Origin: Desulfovibrio inopinatus DSM 10711
GTDB lineage: Bacteria; Desulfobacterota; Desulfovibrionia; Desulfovibrionales; Desulfovibrionaceae
DNA length: 64,000 bases
Reading direction: 5' to 3'
Assembly: GCF_000429305.1 (NCBI RefSeq)
Contig: NZ_AUBP01000001.1
Location: forward strand, 186,001-250,000
Shown: positions 45,206-54,054 of the stretch, piece after piece
How the letters are laid out: each line of letters starts with the position of its first letter
Numbering within the stretch: the first letter of the stretch is position 1
The notes under the pieces: generated by a model
The model's database searches: none
The model's input: the letters and a program-made list of their open reading frames with translations, nothing else
Told to the model about the DNA's origin: nothing
Made by a program: the position numbers and the translations under genes

Positions 45206-45625
45206 ATGACAGTATTAGGGATTGATTTTGGGGTGAAGCGTGTGGGAGTGGCTGTTTCGAATCCGGATAAAACGATGGCCTTTCCGGTCTGCACGATTCA
45301 GCGAACCACGCGCGATGCCTTATTCGAACGCCTGCTTGAGCTTATTGAAGAGAAAAACGTGGAGCGTATTGTGCTTGGTTTACCCCAGCACCTCGATGGA
45401 TCGGATTCTCTGACAACCAGACAGGTTCGGAATTTTGCCGCCAGTCTTGGTCGACGTACCGATGTTCCCATTGAATTTATTGACGAAGCCTTGTCCTCTG
45501 CCCACGCAGAAGCTCTTCTTGACACTGCTGGCGTGCGAGGCCAGAAGAAGAAGCGCGTGCTGGATCAGCAAGCCGCTGTTGTTATTTTGGAGTCCTATCT
45601 CACTTCCTTCCGGAGTATGATATGA
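45206..45625 (+). CDS. ruvX: YqgF/RuvX family nuclease
   Basis: The 139-residue protein has an RNase H-like fold with VLGIDFGVKRVGVAV at the N-terminus (first catalytic Asp), VERIVLGLPQHLDGSD, FIDEALSSAHAEALL and VLDQQAAVVILESYL with the last acidic residue. The family (Pfam RuvX) acts in 16S rRNA 5'-end maturation and was earlier proposed to be a Holliday-junction resolvase. AGGGGA precedes the ATG. Its stop overlaps the start of mltG by four bases, so the two are coupled. Confidence 0.92.
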   Translation: MTVLGIDFGVKRVGVAVSNPDKTMAFPVCTIQRTTRDALFERLLELIEEKNVERIVLGLPQHLDGSDSLTTRQVRNFAASLGRRTDVPIEFIDEALSSAHAEALLDTAGVRGQKKKRVLDQQAAVVILESYLTSFRSMI

Positions 45626-46629
45626 AGTCGCTTTTCCTTGGCCTGTTTGGCCTGCTTCTGCTCGCCATCCTTGGTCTCGGATGGTATGGATATAGCTTTT
45701 TGAGCATTCCTCCTGCGACACCAGGAGAAAGCAAGCGTATTACGATTGTACCGGGAGAATCATTTATTGCCATTGCCAAACAGCTTGAAGCCGAAGGCGT
45801 GGTGAAAGATGCGTTTTCGTTTCGTATTTTGGCGCGGGTTATGGAGAAAAGCGATAAAATCCGTGCGGGGGAGTTTGAGGTCAACACCGGGTGGAAACCT
45901 CTTCGGGTATTGAATCATCTTGTTTCTTCCCAGGGCCTTCTCCATCGCTTGTCCGTGCCCGAAGGCCTGACGCTGGAACAGACAGCCGCCATTGTGGAAA
46001 AGTCAGGCATGGGGAGTGCCGCGTCGTTTCTCTCTGCTTCTCGCAACCCAACGATTCTGGGGAAATATAATATTCCCGCTAAAACAGCCGAAGGATTCCT
46101 TTTTCCTGAAACCTATTTTTTCACGAAGCAGGAAGGCAACGACGCAACGTATGTTGTCGAAGCCATGTTGAAAGAATTCAATAAGCAGCTTGCCGAAGTC
46201 TTCCCGGAAGATGCTCCAACGGGAAATGTTCTTTTTGAATTTGTGACTCTGGCATCTATTGTCGAAAAAGAGTCTGCTGTTCCCGTTGAACGTCCTCGGA
46301 TTGCCGGTGTGTTTATCAATCGTTTGCGTCGTGGTATGCTGTTGCAGACCGATCCAACCATTATCTATGGACTCGGCCCGGAGTTTGACGGCAACTTGAC
46401 GCGTAAACATCTCGACGATCCTTCCAACCCCTATAATACGTATCAACACCCCGGCTTGCCTCCTGGACCGATTTGTTCACCCGGTAAAGAAGCGCTTCTC
46501 GCCGTTAAAAATGCAGAGCATCATAACTATCTGTATTTTGTTGCAAAAGGGAGTACTGGCGAGCATTATTTCAGTAAATCCTTGCGTGAACACATTAATG
46601 CCGTCAATAAATACCAATTGAAGAAATAA
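45622..46629 (+). CDS. mltG: Endolytic peptidoglycan transglycosylase MltG
   Basis: The 335-residue inner-membrane protein has one N-terminal transmembrane helix (about 5-24), a LysM-like subdomain (ITIVPGESFIAIAKQLEAEG) and the YceG catalytic domain. The catalytic Glu lies in LASIVEKESAV (about residue 215), followed by RIAGVFINRLRRGMLLQTDPTIIYGL. MltG cleaves nascent glycan strands and sets their length. The length is usual for the family. The ruvX-mltG coupling is common in proteobacteria. Confidence 0.93.
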   Translation: MKSLFLGLFGLLLLAILGLGWYGYSFLSIPPATPGESKRITIVPGESFIAIAKQLEAEGVVKDAFSFRILARVMEKSDKIRAGEFEVNTGWKPLRVLNHLVSSQGLLHRLSVPEGLTLEQTAAIVEKSGMGSAASFLSASRNPTILGKYNIPAKTAEGFLFPETYFFTKQEGNDATYVVEAMLKEFNKQLAEVFPEDAPTGNVLFEFVTLASIVEKESAVPVERPRIAGVFINRLRRGMLLQTDPTIIYGLGPEFDGNLTRKHLDDPSNPYNTYQHPGLPPGPICSPGKEALLAVKNAEHHNYLYFVAKGSTGEHYFSKSLREHINAVNKYQLKK

Positions 46630-47037
46630 AGCGATCTTCGCATGAGTCGGTAAAACAAACACTTCTGCTTCCTTCCGCGTGAAGAGGCTAAAGCCTGCAC
46701 GCGCGGTCTTTCCGAGAGCTTCTCTTCTCACGCACAATAGCGAGCCGTTCTCTGACGGCTCGCTCCAATATCTCCATAGCTTCGTATTGAGTGCTTCTCC
46801 ATGAATCTTTACGTAAATGTCCCTTCAAACACGCCAGGGGAGAGGCGAGTACTGTGAGGTAGTGCTCCTCATAGCGGCTGACAGTGGTGCGGAAGGGGTA
46901 TAGCTTGAAAGCGCGCAACGGTTACTTTTTCAATATGTCTAAAGAAGTATGTGTTACTGTCGATAAGTGATATGTCTCTTTGGTTTTGTGATGTTTTTAT
47001 AAATAATTTGAACAGGGTGTATGAATAAGGATGCCGC
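46630..47037. other. Intergenic region with a 10-bp inverted repeat
   Basis: A 408-base gap without a convincing gene. AGCGAGCCGT (46739-46748) and ACGGCTCGCT (46755-46764) form a perfect 10-bp stem without a T-run, about 110 bases after mltG. A 76-codon minus-strand frame at 46688-46918 starts with TTG and looks like chance. The last 60 bases are A/T-rich and probably hold the promoter of the gene at 47038. Confidence 0.6.
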
Positions 47038-48828
47038 ATGTCGGATGCTATCTCTTCGTCGTACAGTGATATTCGTGGCGGAAGTCTCTCTCCCCAAACG
47101 GAGTCGTGGGATACATGGAGCACCGCAAAAAACGACATTCAAAGCTCTGAGACCTCTCAGAAAGACACGATTATCATTTCCAGTGAGGCGCGAGCCCGCT
47201 ACCTACAGGAACAGGAAGAACAAGAGACTCAATCCATTGCAACGTGGGAGACACGTTTTGGTCTGACGCCTGGAGAACACGTGTTGGAGAATGGGACTCG
47301 TCAGGTCGTGACCATGGAAGGAAGGTCCATTGAGATTGTCGAGTATGACAAAGATGGAGGGTTACTCAGGAAAATCAACGGTATACTGGATAATGATTCT
47401 GCTGTGTTCGACACGGAAGTGTATGACGTTAATGGCGATGTTTCCCAAACACTGCATGTGGAGTTGACCGGACTGAGTAATTCGTCGAAGGCGCATTCTG
47501 AAGCCCGCATGACAAGGACAGCCACGTGGTTCCAACATGGCGAAATGGTTCGTCAAATGTCTGATGCCATGGATTTGGAGAGTACATACAGGGGAGGACA
47601 TGCCGTCATTGATTTATCATTGGAAAAGAAGGATGTCCCACAAGAGAGCCAGACAAAGCTCGCCATCGAAGATTTGTTTGATATTGAGAATAAGGGCATC
47701 GAGTTTTCCCTTGAAGACATGGCAGGGTCTATAACTCAAGATAAACAGGCAACGAATTACCAGTTGCGTGTTCAAGATTTTGTCGATGGTCAATTGCGTG
47801 GAGAAATGACAATCGACCAGAAGTCAGAGTATGAAAATCTGACAAACCGCTCTACATCTGCAACCATTCTGCAAGGTCCATTCACCACAAATGAACGGAA
47901 GCATGATATATCGTTGAATGTATCAATTTCAAACTATGATGCTGAGGGAAATCTTCTCCGTACAGCATCATTTGAAGATAATCACAAGGATGGATGGGGA
48001 GCCAAAGACGGGAGACTTTCGCAGTCTGTATCTGTTTCTTGGTATAATAAGGGCGAATTGATACGGCGCAGTGCTGGCTCTCTGACCATGAAAGAAGTCG
48101 ATGGCAAAGGAATGCCTGACCGCGCTACGATTTTTCAAACGTTGGGTATGACAGAAGAGGAGTATGCGACTCAGCAAACGCATTCCGCCTCGTCGTTACT
48201 TGCCAGCGTGGCGTATAAAGCGTCGACCGAGGCCGATCTTTTTGGAAGCGAGTTGAAGCATGATGCCGCGACCACAGTGAATGGGGACTATAATACGGCC
48301 GGAGCCGTGTCGAAGTCCGGTTCCGGGGCCAATCCGTATAGCATTTCCTGGACGGATGAGACTTATGTTGATGGAGAGCTGGTTTCTCGTAAGGAACATA
48401 AAGAATCTGCAACTGAAAATCAGATCCCGTCTAAAGGACAGTTTCGTACTGGAGGGGGATTGACCGAAGACGAAACGACTTCCCTTCTTCATGACTCCAG
48501 CCACCATATCGAGACCTATGAAAAAGGGCAGCCTGTACTGGATGTGACGCTTCACGGACACGAATACATTCAAAGGGATTCCCATGGTCCCGATGAAATA
48601 CGGACATCTTTCCAAGGCGGCCAAACAGGCAACGGGCAAGATGACCAAGGCTTCCAGCAAACCGAGATTGGTATGTTGGAGGAAACCGATAGTGCATTTC
48701 ACGACGCAAGTGAAGGTTTTGGCACACAGCTTCAAGCCATTTTGAGCAGTGTCGTGCACTTTGTGCGTTCCCCTTCATCTGCACTGGATGAGGGAACTCA
48801 GGGGGTTGCGTATGGGGCACTGCGGTAG
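47038..48828 (+). CDS. Large unknown protein with a repeated aromatic-x-x-x-G-x-L-x-R motif
   Basis: A hydrophilic 596-residue protein without signal peptide or membrane helices. AAGGA lies just before the ATG. Residues 43-56 read DTIIISSEARARYL, like the GDTVTISDEAKEML block of the frameshifted gene at 3.5 kb; similar S-x-E-A segments occur in FlgM and other flagellum-related proteins. A short motif of the form aromatic-x(2,3)-G-[x]-L-x-R recurs at about 103-112, 129-138, 164-173, 247-256, 300-309, 336-344 and 443-451 (for example YDAEGNLLRT, WYNKGELIRR, YVDGELVSRK). Each copy is followed by a polar strand-like stretch, suggesting a repetitive beta structure. The family is unknown to me. Confidence 0.65.
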   Translation: MSDAISSSYSDIRGGSLSPQTESWDTWSTAKNDIQSSETSQKDTIIISSEARARYLQEQEEQETQSIATWETRFGLTPGEHVLENGTRQVVTMEGRSIEIVEYDKDGGLLRKINGILDNDSAVFDTEVYDVNGDVSQTLHVELTGLSNSSKAHSEARMTRTATWFQHGEMVRQMSDAMDLESTYRGGHAVIDLSLEKKDVPQESQTKLAIEDLFDIENKGIEFSLEDMAGSITQDKQATNYQLRVQDFVDGQLRGEMTIDQKSEYENLTNRSTSATILQGPFTTNERKHDISLNVSISNYDAEGNLLRTASFEDNHKDGWGAKDGRLSQSVSVSWYNKGELIRRSAGSLTMKEVDGKGMPDRATIFQTLGMTEEEYATQQTHSASSLLASVAYKASTEADLFGSELKHDAATTVNGDYNTAGAVSKSGSGANPYSISWTDETYVDGELVSRKEHKESATENQIPSKGQFRTGGGLTEDETTSLLHDSSHHIETYEKGQPVLDVTLHGHEYIQRDSHGPDEIRTSFQGGQTGNGQDDQGFQQTEIGMLEETDSAFHDASEGFGTQLQAILSSVVHFVRSPSSALDEGTQGVAYGALR

Positions 48829-48965
48829 TCCATAAATATTCAGGCGATATGGAGTGTATTGCTCCGTGTTCTTTTATTGACTCCGATATGGGGCGCTTGT
48901 GATTTGCGCCCGCACCACATGTTTCCACAAGTAAATATTTCGGGAAGAGGCGTTGAACAGTCGTT

Positions 48966-49949
48966 CTACGCCTCTCGACGTATTCGGGGGTCGGCAAGCG
49001 AATATACGGCGTCAGCAAGAAGATTTCCGCTGAGCGTGAGGGTGGCACCGAGTACGAGGTTTCCCATGATGAGTGGGTAATCTCGGGCCATGACAGCGTT
49101 ATAGAAGAGTTGCCCCAGACCAGGGAGACCGAAAACAGATTCGATGATGACTGACCCGCCAATGAGCATGGGGACAGAAAGTCCGAGCAGGGTAATGACG
49201 GGAAGGAGCGCATTGCGAAGCGCATGCTTGAAAATGACCGTTCGCATCGGCAGTCCTTTGGCTCTCGCGGTAACAATATAATCCTGTCGAAGCGCTTCAA
49301 GCATGGCCGCACGCATATAGCGAGACATGCCCGCCAATGAACCGAACGTGGTGACAAAGATAGGAAGAGCAAGGTGAGCGGCAAGGTCTTGCAGTTTGCC
49401 AAAGAGGGAGAGATTTGCGTAGTCGAGCGATGTCAGACCGGAAATCGGCACAATGGGCCAGAGGATGCCGAAAGCGAGCATGAGAAGCAACGCCAGCCAG
49501 AACGATGGCATGGCAAATCCGAGAAAAACTACAATCGCGGCGATCTTATCGAAAGCACCTCCTTGATGAGCTGCCGAAAGGACGCCGATGGGTATAGCAA
49601 TAAAAAGCGTCAGTATGAGAGCGCTTGCACTTATGAAAACCGTCAACGGTAAGCGTTCGCGGATTTTTTCCCACACAGGACGGTGGTCACCGGAAAGGGA
49701 TGTCCCAAAGTCGAAACGGACAATTCGAGAAAGCCAACGCCCGTATTGCACATGAAGGGGTTGATCAAGTCCGTAAAGCGTTTCAAGACGGGCTCGGGCT
49801 TCGGGAGTAATAGCAGGATTCAATGTGGTCTGCATATCGGTGGGTTTGCCCGGCGCGAGATGAATGACAACAAAACTGAGCAGGGTGATACCGAAAAAAA
49901 CCGTTGCCAGCCAGATGAGTTTGAACATGAGGCGGGGAAAAACTGACAC
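48966..49949 (-). CDS. ABC transporter permease, DppB/OppB family
   Basis: The 327-residue inner-membrane protein has about six hydrophobic segments. Its EAA loop (MRAAMLEALRQDYIVTARAKG, about 200-225) is typical of peptide/nickel/oligopeptide permeases of the DppB type; APGKP near residue 30, GSVIIESVFGLPGLGQL and the terminal YSLADPRIR also fit. AAGGAG lies five bases before the GTG at 49949. No partner permease (DppC), ATPase or binding protein is encoded upstream; partners could lie elsewhere. The two-permease architecture of this family means it should not work alone. Confidence 0.87.
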   Translation of the reverse strand: MSVFPRLMFKLIWLATVFFGITLLSFVVIHLAPGKPTDMQTTLNPAITPEARARLETLYGLDQPLHVQYGRWLSRIVRFDFGTSLSGDHRPVWEKIRERLPLTVFISASALILTLFIAIPIGVLSAAHQGGAFDKIAAIVVFLGFAMPSFWLALLLMLAFGILWPIVPISGLTSLDYANLSLFGKLQDLAAHLALPIFVTTFGSLAGMSRYMRAAMLEALRQDYIVTARAKGLPMRTVIFKHALRNALLPVITLLGLSVPMLIGGSVIIESVFGLPGLGQLFYNAVMARDYPLIMGNLVLGATLTLSGNLLADAVYSLADPRIRREA

Positions 49950-49984
49950 GCCAGCTCCTTGTATGGTGAACCGACAGAAAAACA

Positions 49985-50017
49985 TTTGTCCGGACCAGCA
50001 ATGCTGGTCCGGACAAA
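49985..50017 (-). terminator. Hairpin terminator between the hemerythrin chemoreceptor and permease genes
   Basis: TTTGTCCGGACCAGCA and TGCTGGTCCGGACAAA pair perfectly (16 bp, the inner pairs forming the loop). On the minus strand TGTTTTTC follows, 10 bases after the chemoreceptor stop codon. Confidence 0.75.
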
Positions 50018-50026
50018 AGAAACAAT

Positions 50027-51775
50027 CTAGCGGACTCCCTTGGACGACAAGAACGGTCCGTATTTTTTATCAGTTCCCATGATATGCTTGATGAGCCAAT
50101 CCTTGAGAAAGTTCATGATGCTTAAAGAAACCGTAACGCGGCCTGCTTTGACATCCTTCTCAAATGTTTTGACTTTGTCGACAAATGACGCATGAACTCG
50201 CCGGTGTGCCTCTTCATCGGGGTAGCCATAACGTTTGAACAGCTCTTCTTCTTTGCTGAAATGTTCGACCGTGTATTGTTTCAGCGCATCAATGGTCTGA
50301 AGGAGTGTTGTTTTGGAGCGCTTGTTCTTCATGGCATCGTTGAGTTGGTTGATAAGGTCGAGAAGGCGTTTATGTTGTCGATCAATGGAATCGATGCCAA
50401 CCGATAACTCATCCGACCATTCCATGAGTTTTCCCGAAGAGAGCCCCAATGTCTTCCCGGGTTTATTCGCTGCGCAGATGTTGTGAACAACACCGTCGAG
50501 TTCACCAACAAGTCCAGTCATTCGAGCCAGTGTTTCAGCCGACCGTCCCATACCAATGGCCGTCTGCTCGGCAACATTCGAGACTTCGGCCACGGCGCCG
50601 GTGATCTGATCCGATGTCGCCGACTGTTCCTCAGAAGCCGTTGCAATGGATTCGACTTGAGCTGATGTTTCTTCGATCAAGGCCACAATTTCTTGCATGA
50701 ATTCACCGGCCTTCGTCGCTGAGGCCGTACTTGTCGTAATGTTTTCCGCTGTTGCATCGACAGCATCAATATTCATGCGAGCTACATCTTGAATCGATGC
50801 GATGGCCCCTTCAACTTCTTGGGTCGCGGTCATGGTTTTTTCCGCTAGCTTGCGGACCTCATCAGCAACAACGGCAAAACCACGTCCTGCGTCACCAGCA
50901 CGAGCCGCCTCAATAGCCGCATTGAGCGCAAGCAGATTCGTTTGGTCGGCAATATCGTTGATGACGCGAAGTACCTCACCAATGGATTCGGCCTGTGCTC
51001 CCAGACGATCCATGGTTTCTTTCAATCCAAGGACGCGCTTTTCAATGGCTAAAATCGACTGTACCGATTCCTTGACATTGAGTGCCCCTATTTGGGCTTT
51101 TTCCTGAGATTTTTTTGCATTGGAGGCGGCGCTGGCAGCGTTTTGCGCGATCTCCATAACCGTCATGTGCATCTGCTCCATGGCGGTAGCCGTCTCAATC
51201 ATGCGATCGGTTTGTGTTTGCATGCCGCTGTGAACTTTCTCGACTTCGTTGGACAGGTCGCCGACGGAATCGGTGACTTGGCTGGATACCTGTTTAGCCT
51301 GATCCGCCGCTTGCTGCATACTCTCAAGAAGCTGTCTCGAGTCGGCATCATGCTCCTGGAGTTCTTTAAGTGTTGCTTCGATTTCACGAAGGCGGTCCTG
51401 GGCGGCATGTTCGTTGGTGATCGCTTCCTGTTCGCGTTCGTGTGCAGTCTCGACCAGTGTAACAAGTGCTTGGGCAAGTGTATCAAGCTCACCACGAAAC
51501 GGCCCTTCAAGAGGAATCGTTTTTTTGTTTGATGTGGCGGATTTGGTATAATTTACAAGACGATCAATAGCTGTGACAATATGGGCCTGCACCCCAAAAA
51601 ATTGAACAACGCCGAGGACGATAAACCCGGCAGCCATGATACAAACTCCATACAATGCATTCCAGCCAGGGAAAGAGAGAACATTGTACATCAGGAGATA
51701 ACTCACTCCAAGGATGAATAGTATCGTCAAAAGTCCTCGGACAAGCATTGTTTTGACAAGAGATGAATTGTTCAC
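50027..51775 (-). CDS. Methyl-accepting chemotaxis protein with C-terminal hemerythrin domain
   Basis: The 582-residue protein has two closely spaced membrane helices (about 12-32 and 36-56) with almost no periplasmic domain. A HAMP-like linker, a cytoplasmic signalling coiled coil with the conserved tip ([33 protein letters not shown]-like, about 280-315), and a bacteriohemerythrin domain (about 445-575) follow. All seven likely di-iron ligands are visible: His in RQHKRL, His in VEHFSKEEE, its Glu, two His in AHRRVH, His in KHIMGTD and its Asp. The layout resembles DcrH of Desulfovibrio, an oxygen-sensing receptor, except that DcrH has a large periplasmic domain. The start is GTG with GAGGT upstream. 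Confidence 0.92.
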   Translation of the reverse strand: MNNSSLVKTMLVRGLLTILFILGVSYLLMYNVLSFPGWNALYGVCIMAAGFIVLGVVQFFGVQAHIVTAIDRLVNYTKSATSNKKTIPLEGPFRGELDTLAQALVTLVETAHEREQEAITNEHAAQDRLREIEATLKELQEHDADSRQLLESMQQAADQAKQVSSQVTDSVGDLSNEVEKVHSGMQTQTDRMIETATAMEQMHMTVMEIAQNAASAASNAKKSQEKAQIGALNVKESVQSILAIEKRVLGLKETMDRLGAQAESIGEVLRVINDIADQTNLLALNAAIEAARAGDAGRGFAVVADEVRKLAEKTMTATQEVEGAIASIQDVARMNIDAVDATAENITTSTASATKAGEFMQEIVALIEETSAQVESIATASEEQSATSDQITGAVAEVSNVAEQTAIGMGRSAETLARMTGLVGELDGVVHNICAANKPGKTLGLSSGKLMEWSDELSVGIDSIDRQHKRLLDLINQLNDAMKNKRSKTTLLQTIDALKQYTVEHFSKEEELFKRYGYPDEEAHRRVHASFVDKVKTFEKDVKAGRVTVSLSIMNFLKDWLIKHIMGTDKKYGPFLSSKGVR

Positions 51776-51927
51776 GGAATACCTCGGACTACGGTGTTAA
51801 AGAAAACGGACTTGTAACGTTATAGCATGACTATGTTGGTGCCAATGTATTGAATGATTGGCAAGGATATCCGGTGTAATGCATTGTTAAGTTAGGAGTG
51901 CCATGGACGTGTGCCTTTTTCAGGATC

Positions 51928-51960
51928 TAGTGTCCATTAATTACAATTCGTAGGACACTA
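51928..51960. repeat. 8-bp inverted repeat after the PatB-type gene
   Basis: TAGTGTCC (51928-51935) and GGACACTA (51953-51960) flank a 17-base A/T-rich centre, 18 bases beyond the stop codon of the minus-strand aminotransferase. No T-run follows. It could be a weak terminator or a protein site. Confidence 0.5.
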
Positions 51961-51978
51961 TATGTCAGAAATCGAACA

Positions 51979-53163
51979 TTATCCATTGGCAAACGCTGCA
52001 ACAAGTCGATCTAACGCCTGGTTGAGCATGCTTTTCGGACAGGCGAAATTAAACCGCATGTATGTTTCTCCACCTGTGCCGAAGGTTGCCCCCACATTGA
52101 GGGCTAAACCCGCCTGATTCGTTATGCGCCTCTGGACGTCCTCCATAGGAAGGCCTGTTCCGGAAAAGTCAAGCCAGGAAAGATACGTTCCGTCAAGCGG
52201 CATTGATGTGACTCCAGGGAGATGTTCGGCGACGGTTGAATCTACCAGATCGCGATTACTTTTAAGGTACGGAAGGAGTGCGTCAAGCCAAGGGGCACCA
52301 TGGGTGTAGGCAGCGACAGCGGCCAAGGGACCGAACATATTGGGCGTATACAATCCGCACCGCGCCAGTTGACGGAATATTTCACGATGCAGAATCGGAT
52401 TCGATGCTATGATATTGCCTGTCATCGTACCGGCCAGATTGAATGTTTTGGTGGCTGACGTACAGGTGACGGTCCTTTCGGCGACGGCCGGTCCAAGCGT
52501 GGCTATGGGAGTATGGACATGTTCCGGAAAAACAATGTCATGATGGATTTCGTCCGACAAAATAAGCAGATTGAAATCAAGGCAGATTTCTGCAAGCGAC
52601 TTGAGTTCCGATTCCGTCCAAACCCGGCCTCCGGGATTATGCGGACTGCAAAGGACAAGAAGACGTGCAGCGGGGTTGGCTTGAAGACATTGAATGAGGT
52701 AATCGAGATTCATTTGGTAGCGTCCGTTTTCTATGACCAACGGACATTCGAGAACACGACAACCATTGCGTGTCACGGCCCCATAAAAGGGAGGGTAGAG
52801 GGGAGGCATCAGCACGACGGCATCGCCGGGCTTACATAATGCCTGGATGATAAGGCTTGCTCCGGATACAATGCCTGGAGAGGTCAGAATCCATTCCGGA
52901 TCGATACGCCACTTATGGCGACGATTCATCCAGCCGGCAACCGCCAGTGGATAATCGATATCGTTGCCATAATAGCCAAAAATTCCATGATCAATCGCTT
53001 TGGCCAGAGCTTGGATGACTTCAGGTGGAGGACGAAATTCCATATCCGCCACCCACATGGCGAGTCCGGTATCGGGCGATACGCCGAAACGTTCTTCCAT
53101 TCCATCCCATTTTTCACAATGAGTGCCACGCCGGTCGATGACGGTATCGAAGTCGTATTTCAT
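51979..53163 (-). CDS. PatB/MalY-type PLP-dependent C-S lyase or aminotransferase
   Basis: The 394-residue cytosolic fold-type I enzyme fits the MalY/PatB group. Visible are MWVADMEFRPPPEVIQAL near the N-terminus, GVVLMPPLYPPF-like substrate region, CSPHNPGGRVW, LILSDEIHHDIVF (PLP ring contact) and TSATKTFNLAGT with the PLP lysine. Members cleave cystathionine or cysteine S-conjugates (beta-lyase) or transaminate. The start is ATG 53163. Methionine/cysteine metabolism is likely; the exact substrate is open. It has no functional neighbour. Confidence 0.88.
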   Translation of the reverse strand: MKYDFDTVIDRRGTHCEKWDGMEERFGVSPDTGLAMWVADMEFRPPPEVIQALAKAIDHGIFGYYGNDIDYPLAVAGWMNRRHKWRIDPEWILTSPGIVSGASLIIQALCKPGDAVVLMPPLYPPFYGAVTRNGCRVLECPLVIENGRYQMNLDYLIQCLQANPAARLLVLCSPHNPGGRVWTESELKSLAEICLDFNLLILSDEIHHDIVFPEHVHTPIATLGPAVAERTVTCTSATKTFNLAGTMTGNIIASNPILHREIFRQLARCGLYTPNMFGPLAAVAAYTHGAPWLDALLPYLKSNRDLVDSTVAEHLPGVTSMPLDGTYLSWLDFSGTGLPMEDVQRRITNQAGLALNVGATFGTGGETYMRFNFACPKSMLNQALDRLVAAFANG

Positions 53164-53205
53164 TCCTCCAACTAACAGAATTCAACGAGAAGTTGCAAGG
53201 AACGA

Positions 53206-53964
53206 CTACGAGGTCGGTACGGAACGGAAACTACATTGCGCACAAAAAATGGGCTTTTCTCGACAGAGACCGGTCACTTGCACATGTTCTCCGTTCGTTT
53301 CCTGACGAGTGATGAATAAATCGATAACGTCGTTGAAGAACGATTCATTGTGAAATGTCACCCAGAGTGAGGCAAGGTTGCCGTGGATGCCTGCATCGTA
53401 GAGTGCATCAAGACTTACACGGATATATTCCGTATTGTTGACGTGTGCGTTGATATCAAGACTGCTGCGACAAACACGAAAGCTCGCCTGCGAGCCGGCA
53501 TTGTCGGGGATGCGTGCGGGTTTCAATCGCTTGATTGGAAAAGAGAGAGCAAATTGCTTGCGCGGTTCATAGAGTTCGGCAAGAAAACGCGGGTCAACGG
53601 CGCGACGTTTGGTCGCATCCACGACAATCCACTCTGAACTGGCACGAAACAGAACCTCATTATCGGGAAGTTGTCCAATAAACTCCCGCCCGACACGGAG
53701 GCGATTGAAGGCGCTGGGCCATGTTGAGACGTCCACCTCCATATTCTGTTCCGGCATTCGGTCTATTTCGATATGTAGGACGGACAAAGCCCAGAAATAT
53801 CCTCGTTGGGCCAGATCGTTCATGCCGGAGCCAAGGCGATCGGCATGCGATGAGGCCGCGGTCTGGATTATTCCCGTCAACGCATGTCCGGGAAGTGTTG
53901 CCCCTGGTCCACATTCGTATGGTTGTACGTGCTTGACGAAACTGTATACGGGAGCTGGTTCCAT
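53206..53964 (-). CDS. Acyl-ACP thioesterase (FatA/FatB-like)
   Basis: The 252-residue protein consists of two hot-dog folds. Features: an N-terminal YECGPGATLPGHAL segment typical of bacterial acyl-ACP thioesterases, GYFWALSVLHIEIDRMPEQNMEVDVSTWPS, and in the second half SSLDINAHVNNTEYIRVSLDAL with the conserved Asp-x-Asn-x-His-x-x-N catalytic pattern. It would release free fatty acids from acyl carrier protein. The frame runs 86 codons further upstream into the divergent carboxypeptidase gene, but homology starts at the ATG at 53964. No strong ribosome-binding site is visible. Confidence 0.85.
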   Translation of the reverse strand: MEPAPVYSFVKHVQPYECGPGATLPGHALTGIIQTAASSHADRLGSGMNDLAQRGYFWALSVLHIEIDRMPEQNMEVDVSTWPSAFNRLRVGREFIGQLPDNEVLFRASSEWIVVDATKRRAVDPRFLAELYEPRKQFALSFPIKRLKPARIPDNAGSQASFRVCRSSLDINAHVNNTEYIRVSLDALYDAGIHGNLASLWVTFHNESFFNDVIDLFITRQETNGEHVQVTGLCREKPIFCAQCSFRSVPTS

Positions 53965-54054
53965 GGATATATCCAGATTAACGTGTTGAAAAACGAAATG
54001 TATCGTGCGGCGTGCGAGAGTGCAAGATCTTGGCGGTTTGGAGTGGAGAGAATC

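Noticed and set aside
46688-46918. A 76-codon minus-strand frame after mltG
   Set aside because: TTG start, no ribosome-binding site, and a perfect hairpin lies inside it; probably non-coding.
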